From the NCBI GenBank assembly GCA_951813855.1, contig OX638380.1:1566876-1630875 (forward strand): a stretch of 64,000 nt of DNA, written 5' to 3'. The notes under the pieces are model-generated. The model worked only from the letters and a program-made list of their open reading frames with translations, was not told the DNA's origin and did no database searches. The DNA is from an uncultured Verrucomicrobiae bacterium. Lineage in GTDB: Bacteria; Verrucomicrobiota; Verrucomicrobiia; Limisphaerales; AAA164-E04. Each line of letters starts with the position of its first letter. Within the stretch, counting starts at the first letter, position 1. The position numbers and the translations under genes were made by a program. Positions 7,875 to 15,794 of this stretch are shown one piece after another.

Positions 7875-9967
7875 CAGCAATTCCCACTGAAGAAGAAAAT
7901 CCAGTAAAAACAAGGGTTTTCTCAATCGGGTTTTCGCGCTGATTTCTTTAAATATTTTCAGCATTTCTTCCAAAACTATGCTACATTAATGGTGGTTTCG
8001 TTGTAATCGCTGTTTTTTCGTATCTTTTCCTGACCAAAACGTGATTTGACGCTTTTGGGCCCTTGATCGGGTGCCGAAATTCGTCTTAACCCGTTCTCCC
8101 GACGTATTTTCCGGCCAGAAAAGCCATCCGAGAGGATCTCGAGTTGTTCTCGAACTCAGGAGGCTGCGATCTGCCGGGGTCTCAGTGTCCGTCCCATGTT
8201 TTGATTCCGTTCAGCGTGCCGACCGGCCTGATCCGTCGTGGAACCAGCCGATCCTCACAATCATTCAACGAAAGGTTTTCCCTGGTGAAATTTCGCAAAA
8301 AGTTACTCAAACCCAATATCATTGGGAGGATTTGGGGGTGTTTTCACCTCGTTCCCCGCCCCTGCCGCAAAAGCAGGTTCGAGGTCACCGACCATTTGAT
8401 GAGCGCGTTTGCAGCGTTGCAGCAGAAATTTTCCTCGTTACTGGGCTTTGACGAAGCCACTCGAGGTCGGAAACGAAAGGTGACGAGCCGAAGAACCCGG
8501 GCTAACTTGCGCCGACTGTATCGCATCAAACGAGTGCCTTCTGATTCGGGATTACGCAAATTCCTGGATCGGATCAATCCCATTCATCTTCGATCCGCGT
8601 TCCTGGAACTGTTTCGGATGTTACAACGAAACGGAGTGTTGAAGCGATATTGGTGGGAAGACAAGCACTATCTCGTGTCGATCGACGGCACCGGGGTTTT
8701 CTCTTCCAACCATCTTCACTGTGAACACTGCTGTCAAAAACAACACGAAAACGGTGCGATCACCTATTACCATCAAGCCGTGGGAGCCGCCGTGGTTCAT
8801 CCGGACCAGCCGGAGGTTATTCCGCTGGCACCGGAGCCGGTCAGCAAGCAATTAATCGGCTCGGAAGCCGACCCGGAGGTGGGCCCGGAGGACGAGGAAC
8901 TCACCGACTTTCCATGCCGGTATATTGACCGTTACCGATGGGAAAACACCAATCAATGGCTCATCAACGATTGCGAGAGCCGAGCCATCCGGCGGCTGGT
9001 CACCAGGCTTCATCGGGAACATCCCCGCCTGAAGATCGTCGTCTTGGCCGATGGGCTTCATTCCAACGCCCCGTTTATCAAGCTCCTGAAACGGTATCGA
9101 ATGTCCTTTATCATCGTCGCCAGACCAAGCAATCACGAACATTTATTCGAGCTATTTGTGAAAGCGGATGAGACCGGTGAATCCCACCGGTTCGTATGTT
9201 GGGACCAAGCTGGCGTCAAGTATACGTACATCTGGGTGAATCAACAGCCGCTGAACCAAGAAAATCCTGATCTTAAAATTAATTTTTTATGGTGCGAAAT
9301 CGAAGCTCCGGGTGAAAAGCCGGCGATTTTTTCTTGGGTCACGGATTGGGAAATCAATGACTCCAACGTTCAAAAAATAGCGCGGGCCGGTCGCAGCCGG
9401 TGGCAAATCGAGGATACGTTTAATAGTTTGAAAAATCGCGGGTACCAGTTGGAGCACAATTATGGCCACGGAAAAGAACATCTCGCCACGGTTTTTCTGT
9501 TTTTGATGATGCTGGCGGTGCTGGTAGATCAAATGGAACTGATCGCCTGCTCTCTCTTTAAACGGGCGCCTCAGATGATCGGATCGCTCCAGGAAGTCTG
9601 GGTAGAAATCAGATGCCATCTTCGCATGCATCGTCTCAAGGATTGGAACCACCTCTACCAGTTACTCGGGTATGGGATGCTCGACTTCGTGCCTAAACCT
9701 GCTGCCCCCACCTAGTCGGCGATATTCTGACCGAGATCGCTAGTCGGCGACCTCAAAAAAAAACTCGATTTAGATCGAGCTCGGAGTGGTGCGTTCTGAC
9801 CTCGTTCATCTCTCGGGCGAAACGCAAAATAAATCACCTGATCAAGGGAAAAAACGAAATTTTATCTGAAATCAGTCTTGAAAATCCGTTTTTCGAGCGT
9901 ATTTAACATATTTATAAATAAATTTCACACAATTACTATCTGGCCTGACTTCAGTGGGAATTGCTGG
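7875..9967 (+). mobile_element. IS4-like element (2.09 kb)
   Basis: The left end begins CAGCAATTCCCACTGAAG at 7875, and the right end at 9967 carries its inverse with one extra C at the tip. The palindrome CTATATAG flanks both ends (7867-7874 and 9968-9975). It encodes a single long DDE transposase at 8285-9715. It sits in the glycine-rich gene and directly abuts the next element through the shared CTATATAG. Confidence 0.82.
8285..9715 (+). CDS. IS4-type DDE transposase
   Basis: A transposase of 476 residues. The DDE core is visible: D in YLVSIDGTGVFSS, D in IVVLADGLHSNAPF, and the IS4 signature SRWQIEDTFNSLKNRGY, in which R, E and K follow the Y-R-E-K spacing. A cysteine pair (CEHCC) near the first Asp may bind zinc. 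The frame is open further upstream, but GTG 8285 is preferred because the sequence before it does not look like protein and a K-rich start suits a DNA-binding N-terminus. The gene is GC-richer than the island it sits in, so it came from elsewhere or from the host chromosome. No frameshift is seen, so it is probably active. Confidence 0.85.
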   Translation: MKFRKKLLKPNIIGRIWGCFHLVPRPCRKSRFEVTDHLMSAFAALQQKFSSLLGFDEATRGRKRKVTSRRTRANLRRLYRIKRVPSDSGLRKFLDRINPIHLRSAFLELFRMLQRNGVLKRYWWEDKHYLVSIDGTGVFSSNHLHCEHCCQKQHENGAITYYHQAVGAAVVHPDQPEVIPLAPEPVSKQLIGSEADPEVGPEDEELTDFPCRYIDRYRWENTNQWLINDCESRAIRRLVTRLHREHPRLKIVVLADGLHSNAPFIKLLKRYRMSFIIVARPSNHEHLFELFVKADETGESHRFVCWDQAGVKYTYIWVNQQPLNQENPDLKINFLWCEIEAPGEKPAIFSWVTDWEINDSNVQKIARAGRSRWQIEDTFNSLKNRGYQLEHNYGHGKEHLATVFLFLMMLAVLVDQMELIACSLFKRAPQMIGSLQEVWVEIRCHLRMHRLKDWNHLYQLLGYGMLDFVPKPAAPT

Positions 9968-9975
9968 CTATATAG

Positions 9976-11767
9976 TGTCTGGTCCAAAAGGGACGATTTT
10001 TCAATAAATCCTGCATTTCAAGCGGTTTTTTTTGTAACATTTTGTTCGATTTATTTGTCTAACATTCGAGTCGGAACTTTGATTTTTACCTGAAAAATGG
10101 ACTTTCAGCGTCCTTGAGACCAATTGTCAGCATCTTTGAGACTAATCTTCGATTCCTAACATGAGAATCTTCAGAACCACTCAACCCGCATTTCAACCCG
10201 TACCCTTCGAGGAAATTAAGTTCGACCCCACGCAACGTGATGGCGTCGTTCGAATCTTGATTGGGCTACAGAGTGTTTATGGTAACGAATCATTATGGCT
10301 CCAGATACAGCAGCTGCTGGAAAATCATTTTCAACAGTTCGGCGACCAAGGATTCGGTCGTCCGGGCATGAGTGCTTGGACGATTCTAGTTCTGGCTCTC
10401 ATCAAACACAGTTTAAGATGCAATTACGATCTTTTGCTAACCCTCGCTAATTATCATAAGCAGTTGCGATTTGTCTTAGGCCATGGTGATTTCGAACCGG
10501 GGGGAGAATATAAACGAACCACCGTGATTCAAAACGTCAATCTCTTGACTCCCGAATTGATTGAGGAAATCAACTTGCTGATCGTCAAGCATGGTCAGCA
10601 GGTTGCGGGGCATCAAGAAGGGGACCAACTCAAAACGCGTTGCGATTCGTTCGTGGTGGAAACGGATGTCCATTATCCCACCGATCTCAATTTGCTCTAT
10701 GATTGCATTCGAACTCTGATTCGTGAATGCAAAAAACGGAACCTGATGGGGTGGAGGCAAAGTCACCATTGGCTGAAGAAGATTCGGAAATTGTTTTTTT
10801 CCGTTCGCGCCGCTCAGCTGGCGAACCGCCGTCACGACCAGGTCCAGGCTTATCTGAAGGCCTGCGACCACATCCTGGAGCGAGCCAGTGCGTCGTGGGA
10901 TCGGCTGAGGGAGAAAAAGAAGATCAAGGTGAAAAAACACCGGCAAATCCAAGGTTTTTTGAAATGCGGTCGTCTCTTGTCGCGACAAGCGGATCGGCGA
11001 ATTCTGCAAGGAGAAACTATTCCGGCGGACGAAAAGATCTATTCCGTATTCGAACCTCATACGCGGTGGATCCAGAAAGGAAAGGCAGGCAAACCGGTAG
11101 AACTCGGGGTGCCCGTTTGCATCGTGGAAGATCAACACCAATTTGTTTTGACTTATCGGGTCATGTGGCAAGAAGAAGATGTGCACGTGGCCATCCCGAT
11201 CCTCGAGGAGACCAAAAAACTATTTCCAGACTTGTTCAGTTGCAGTTTCGACAAAGGGTTTCATAATCCACTTAATCAGGAGAAACTCCGGGAGATGGTT
11301 CCAGAAGTAACCTTGCCTAAAAAAGGGAAACTTACCAAAAAGGAGCAAGAACGCGAGACTGCCGAGGCTTTCAAAACCGCCCGGAAGCAACATCCCGCTG
11401 TCGAATCAGCCATCAACCATTTGGAACACCGAGGCCTCAATCGAGTCTACTCCTACGGCTCAGACGGATTCAAACGCACCGTAGCTCTAGCCGTTCTCTG
11501 TGCCAATTGTTGTCGCCTTGGCAGCCTCGTTCGAAACAAGGAGCTGCAGCGTCTCTCCAAGCCATTGGTTCGTCCGAAAGCGGCTTGACTAAATCGCCAA
11601 ATCAATGTCAAGAATGGGAGGGATGCGTCTTGAATTCTGTAAAAGATCAAAAAAAATACAATTTAAGATAAATATGTCGATTTAACCACTTATTTCGATC
11701 TAATTTGAAATTATTTTTTTTAGTTTTTAAAGAAATCAACTATGGATTTTGACTTTTGGACTTGACA
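9976..11767 (+). mobile_element. ISNCY-like element (1.79 kb)
   Basis: The left end TGTCTGGTCCAAAAG (9976) and the right end, whose reverse complement is TGTCAAGTCCAAAAG (11767), form imperfect terminal repeats. CTATATAG lies outside both ends (9968-9975 and 11768-11775). It encodes one transposase. About 185 bp of AT-rich non-coding DNA precedes the gene. A fragment of the same type of end recurs near 23175-23248. Confidence 0.82.
10161..11588 (+). CDS. ISNCY-type transposase
   Basis: A 475-residue transposase. DSFVVETDVHYPTDLNLLYDCI is close to the VETxxHYPTDxxLL segment that I associate with ISNCY transposases; it carries the first catalytic Asp. A second acidic site is probably in SCSFDKGFHNP, and the C-terminal AINHLEHRGLNRV with the downstream helix would supply the last acid. 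The basic middle (KKRNLMGWRQSHHWLKKIRK) fits DNA binding. The start is ATG 10161. The frame is complete, so the element may be active. Assignment to ISNCY is by motif recall, not by a search; an IS1182-like assignment is the alternative. Confidence 0.8.
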   Translation: MRIFRTTQPAFQPVPFEEIKFDPTQRDGVVRILIGLQSVYGNESLWLQIQQLLENHFQQFGDQGFGRPGMSAWTILVLALIKHSLRCNYDLLLTLANYHKQLRFVLGHGDFEPGGEYKRTTVIQNVNLLTPELIEEINLLIVKHGQQVAGHQEGDQLKTRCDSFVVETDVHYPTDLNLLYDCIRTLIRECKKRNLMGWRQSHHWLKKIRKLFFSVRAAQLANRRHDQVQAYLKACDHILERASASWDRLREKKKIKVKKHRQIQGFLKCGRLLSRQADRRILQGETIPADEKIYSVFEPHTRWIQKGKAGKPVELGVPVCIVEDQHQFVLTYRVMWQEEDVHVAIPILEETKKLFPDLFSCSFDKGFHNPLNQEKLREMVPEVTLPKKGKLTKKEQERETAEAFKTARKQHPAVESAINHLEHRGLNRVYSYGSDGFKRTVALAVLCANCCRLGSLVRNKELQRLSKPLVRPKAA

Positions 11768-11990
11768 CTATATAGCTTTTCTCTCCACGCTGTACGGTCG
11801 TCGGAAAGCCACCGCCACCACCTCCTCCGCCTGCGGCTCCGTATAGATTCAATTTTTCCAAGCAAAAAGCGCCGCCGCCACCACCACCACCACCCGCAGC
11901 TCCGCTGACGACCATGAGACCACGCGTTTGGGGCCACTCCCATCGAATAACCCCCGATTTCTCAATTCGTATTGGCGGTGTTTGACTCAT

Positions 11991-12359
11991 TTTATTATTC
12001 CCCAACCGCCAACCCTCAATCAGATCAAAAGAATTGTCAAGAACAAAAAACAATTAAAAATTGAATGTCGTTTTTCTTCCGACTGAAACTTGACTCCGTA
12101 AACGACTGACTTTCCCATCGATACTTCATCCCATTACGGATCTTTCCTTCGCTCGAGGTGAATCCTGAATGGCGACTCAGGAAACCCTGTTGACCTTATG
12201 CCTTGTTTTGAAATCCCAAGGAACACTACAACACCCTTTCGAATAATAGTTTTTCAGGATTTACCAAAAGTCACGACGTCCCCCGGGAAACACCCCCTTA
12301 GTTTAACCTCGGTCCAAAATCACCGTTTCCTAACCGAAGACTTTCTGATCGTGGTTAAT
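11991..12359. other. Intergenic spacer between the island and dnaA
   Basis: 369 bp without a convincing gene. The left part is AT-rich like island 1; from about 12100 the composition becomes that of the chromosome, so the island edge lies in this spacer. No clear DnaA box, terminator hairpin or tRNA was found. Confidence 0.5.
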
Positions 12360-13733
12360 TCACTCTTTAACGAACATTTGCTTTTCCAAAGAGCCAACTT
12401 GCTTTTTGACCTTATCTTCGGTGTCGATTCGATTCCTGACGACTCTTTCGGCATGCAAAACCGTGCCATGCTTGCGCCCTCCAAAAGCTTCTCCAATGGC
12501 TACGTAGGTATTATTAGTCAGTTTTCGGCATAGATACATCGCGATCTGGCGAGGAAAGGCGATGCTTTCCTTGCGCCCGGGATGAATCATTTCGGCAATC
12601 CGGATGTCGAAATGATTCGCCACAGCCTTCAGTATGGCCTGAATAGAAATAACCGGTTCTTCTTCTTCCAGAAAAACGTCCTGAAGCAAATGAGTGACGC
12701 TAGCCTCGGTTATCTCTTGCTCCTTGTTCAACATCGAGTAGGCCGCTACTCGAGTGAGCGCACCTTCCAAACGACGGATGTTGTTGCAAATTCTATCGGC
12801 CAACAGCGTGTAGATTTCGTCTGGCAGTTTGACTTTCAACGACATGGCCTTTTTCCGGAGAATGGCCAGCCTGGTTTCGGTATCCGGTGGCTGAAGGTCG
12901 CTGGTCATGCCCCACTCAAATCTCGAAACCAGCCGCTTTTCCAGCCCTTTGATTTCGCTGGCGGGCGTATCGCAAGTCATTACGATCTGTTTGCGATTAT
13001 CGTAGAGTGCGTTGAAAGTATGGAAGAATTCCTCCTGGGTTCGTTCCTTGCCCGAAAGAAACTGCACGTCGTCTAAAAGCAAAACGTCCGAACTTCGATA
13101 GCGCGTTCGAAACCGAGTCAGGCGATTGTTCTTCAAGGCTTCGATGAAATCGTTGATGAATTTCTCGCAGGAAAGGTAGGTCACCTTGGGTTGATAGTCT
13201 TTGTGTTCGATGACGTGGTTGCCGATGGCGTGGAGAAGATGGGTTTTCCCCAAACCAACCCCGCCGTAAATGTAAAGCGGATTATAAGCCTTCCCTGGAT
13301 CCCTTGAAGCGGCTGTGGCCGAAGCATGAACCATGCGATTGCTGTCGCCGACGATGAAGGAACTGAACGTATAATCGGGATTGAAGTTATGCCGTTTCTG
13401 AGTCGTGGCGGCGGCTTTGGAACGAGAGGGCGATTTTTTACCTTGGGGTTTCGACACCGACGGTGAGTCCCCTTCCTTGCCCTCGCCGACAAATTGAACC
13501 TTCAGAGGCCGGCCGGCGAATTCGGAAGCGTACTGGCCGAGGATTTCGGTGTAATTGCTGCTCACCCACCAACCCTCGAAACTGTCGTGAGGCTCCAGCA
13601 GCAACTCGCTGTCCTTGATTTCCAGAGCGCGGATAGGTTTGAAATGGGCCTTGAATATCTTTTTTTCAATATTCGGTTGCAGCTTGGTAAGGATACGCTG
13701 CCATATTTTTTCCGCTTGATCAGATTTTGCCAT
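12360..13733 (-). CDS. dnaA: Chromosomal replication initiator protein DnaA
   Basis: DnaA is an AAA+ ATPase that binds DnaA boxes at oriC and melts the origin. The 457-residue protein has domain I (KIWQRILTKLQPNIEKKIF), a short Lys/Ser-rich linker domain II, the AAA+ domain III with Walker A GGVGLGKTH and Walker B VLLLDDVQFL, the box VII arginine region (RRLEGALTR), and domain IV ending in the DnaA signature (GEAFGGRKHGTVLHAERVV). The ATG at 13733 is chosen because the family starts just before the WQR motif; AGGAGG lies only two bases before it, an unusually tight spacing. No dnaN follows downstream, so the classical dnaA-dnaN operon is not kept. Genes on both sides are distant, and an IS cluster lies 0.6 kb downstream. 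Confidence 0.97.
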   Translation of the reverse strand: MAKSDQAEKIWQRILTKLQPNIEKKIFKAHFKPIRALEIKDSELLLEPHDSFEGWWVSSNYTEILGQYASEFAGRPLKVQFVGEGKEGDSPSVSKPQGKKSPSRSKAAATTQKRHNFNPDYTFSSFIVGDSNRMVHASATAASRDPGKAYNPLYIYGGVGLGKTHLLHAIGNHVIEHKDYQPKVTYLSCEKFINDFIEALKNNRLTRFRTRYRSSDVLLLDDVQFLSGKERTQEEFFHTFNALYDNRKQIVMTCDTPASEIKGLEKRLVSRFEWGMTSDLQPPDTETRLAILRKKAMSLKVKLPDEIYTLLADRICNNIRRLEGALTRVAAYSMLNKEQEITEASVTHLLQDVFLEEEEPVISIQAILKAVANHFDIRIAEMIHPGRKESIAFPRQIAMYLCRKLTNNTYVAIGEAFGGRKHGTVLHAERVVRNRIDTEDKVKKQVGSLEKQMFVKE

Positions 13734-15794
13734 TTCCTCCTGGTTGAAGTTGATGTTCTTATGGTTTCTGTTGATCGCCACCGACTCGAATTCGGACGCT
13801 CCCCTCTCCTGATCGACGGCCGGGCCGGGCGAACGGCTGGGCCAAATCAACGTCCGGAATCATTCTTCGCATAAAGCTAGGGATGTTACTCGGGGCCATC
13901 GTCTTTTCAATTTCAATCGTTATCCGTTTCGGCAGGAACGAACGCCCGGCTGGACGATTCTCGCACGGATCGGTTCGCCTGTCGGCTGTCGGGCGCATGA
14001 TTCCGTTCTCTCCTTTTCCGCCCGCCTCCGCAACGTTTATTTTCGCCGATTTCGTTCTGATCGATCCCGCATTCGTGGGAGCGCCGCCTTTCCGGTAAAC
14101 GGTCCCTCGCCGCTTGGCCGGGTCGCCCGGCTCGATCGTCGTCCACTCCATTCTTCGAAAAAAATCAAAGCTCCCGCGCCCTCTCCGAAATCGGTCGGGA
14201 ATCCTAGCCGAACCGATTCGAAATGTCGTTATAATCCGTCCGGAAATAATCGGCGCTCCACCTCGATTCGACCGGGCAGCGCCCCAGCCGTCGGTCGGTT
14301 CGGGAAACGGTCGAAACGGCGGACCGTCGTCCCAAAACGACGCGATTCGCGAGAGATTTAGCTCGCCGCCGGTCTCTGGGTGCCGATTCTCCATCATTCG
14401 CCCGTTTTCCGCAAAAAAACCGTGTTTATTTACCTTGCCGTTTCGCCGATCAATAACCGGTTCGTCACCTGCCCTCCATCCACGGATTATCTCCCGATCG
14501 CCGTTCCGTTTTTCGCCGGACGGAAAATCCAGCCTTGGAATCATGACCTGTAAATAACTGGCTATCAATGACTTTTCTGAAGATTTTCCAGTTCTCCGTC
14601 CGGTCATTTGATCACGGAAATACCCGAAATCAAAACATCGCCGGTTGAAACGATAGGTCTTTTAACGAGAAAATCTGCGGTGAGCAAGGAGAAGTCGTTC
14701 ATAGTTATTGAGAAGTTATTCACAAGCCGTAAAAAACAAGCAAAAAACGGGTTTTCGGGTGGTTTTTTCGCCGATTATCCCTGAATTTCACCTCGATCGA
14801 CGACCGAAATACCGAGGAACCGCCCGGAGCGGTCACAGGGAAAATCCGCAGCCGCAGAGGTTCGATTTCGGCTTCGAAAAATCAGAAAGGATTCTGAATT
14901 TTCCACCCCGAATCGAGGAGCCGGAATCTAACGCGCCGCAGGGCGAAAATCACGCGCTAATCTCGGCTCGAGTTCCGGAAAATCCGACGAACGCTTCCCC
15001 GAATTCACCGCCGTCCGACCGAACCGTTTCCGGTCCCGTGCCGACCGAAACTTGCATCATCAAGCCGAAGAATTCCGAACCGAACTCCGCAGCAACTCGA
15101 GGGGCGAAAATCACGACGGCGCCCTTCCCTTCGATGCCGCGAACCGGGAAGAATTTGTCTCGGTACGTTTCCGGCGGTCGCGTTGAAAATCGAATCTCGC
15201 CGTGGCGCTCGAACGACCATCATTCAGTCGCCAGCTCCCGAACCGTTTTCCCTTGAACCGTCGAAACTGCCCGAGCGTCGTTACCCCGATCGTCAGAAAA
15301 GAACCGGCCTGGCCAACGAAACGAAAACGGCTTTCGCCCGAGACGGCGATCTGGTTGGTCCCAAGCCTTTCGCAATCCGATTTGCAACCGGCGCAGGCTC
15401 CGGGACCGACCGTTCCGCTACCGCGCAGAAATCGCCGCTTGCTGTCATCGGGTTCCCGGAACTTTCGTATTTCTCGGTCCCGAAAAACCGAACATTCGCT
15501 CTGGAGAAAAACTCCTCCAACTTTGCAAGCCTCCCGAGCCTCCCGGCCGGTCGAGGATCGCAACTGGTCGTTCTCGGAACGATCGCCCTAGGGCGAGCAT
15601 TCGATTGGGGCGGCGAACGACGAAACAGGTGGCAGAAGATTACCGTCCTGGGCAAGTCGAACGGCCGGTAAATGCTCCACCCGGAAAGTGATCGGAACCA
15701 TCAAACGCTCAAGGGAATTTCCGTTTATATTCCGAGCGATTCCATTAGCCTCTCCGCAACCGGCAAAAATTTCTTCGCCAGCAACCGAATCCCG
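13734..15794. other. 2-kb CpG-rich gene-free spacer between dnaA and the TonB receptor gene
   Basis: Open frames occur on both strands and overlap each other, but none shows a domain, a consistent start, or a protein-like pattern. The cause is composition: TAA and TAG are rare in DNA this rich in CCGG, TCGA and TTCG. By hand count, 14101-14160 has nine CpG in 60 bases. The end near 14640-14740 is AT-richer and holds a DnaA-box-like site. The spacer could contain the origin of replication or decayed genes. Confidence 0.5.
14716..14724 (+). promoter_or_regulatory. DnaA-box-like site TTATTCACA upstream of dnaA
   Basis: The nonamer fits the DnaA consensus TTATNCACA exactly. It lies about 1 kb upstream of dnaA in the most AT-rich stretch of the spacer. 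A weaker match (TGTAAATAA, one change from the reverse consensus) is near 14551. One exact box can arise by chance in 64 kb, so this is only a candidate autoregulatory or oriC site. Confidence 0.3.

Larger units (their letters stand above)
7505..11990 (-). pseudogene. Glycine-rich protein gene, split by two insertion sequences
   Basis: The 5' part runs from an ATG at 11990 to 11775 and encodes IEKSGVIRWEWPQTRG followed by two Gly-rich blocks of eight glycines. The 3' part runs from 7867 to 7505 and continues with further Gly-rich repeats and a patterned end (EFTIEIGKGGGGGDGG, then KRGYVLFVPLIS). Joining the halves at the CTATATAG site gives the continuous reading RGEKSYIAAGGSGGGG, so the gene was whole before the insertions. 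The architecture resembles glycine-rich phage-tail or surface fibre proteins, but this is only a resemblance. It heads the three-gene minus-strand unit. The start has a GGGGA stretch about 9 bases upstream. Confidence 0.7.

Noticed and set aside
7875..11767. The two adjacent ISs as one composite transposon carrying cargo
   Set aside because: The transposases and terminal repeats are unrelated, nothing but the IS genes lies within, and each element has its own ends at a CTATATAG copy.
13759..15563. Long open frames on both strands in the dnaA-TonB spacer (up to 282 codons)
   Set aside because: They overlap each other in opposite directions, are Arg/Ser/Pro-rich without pattern, and are explained by a CpG-rich composition poor in TAA and TAG.
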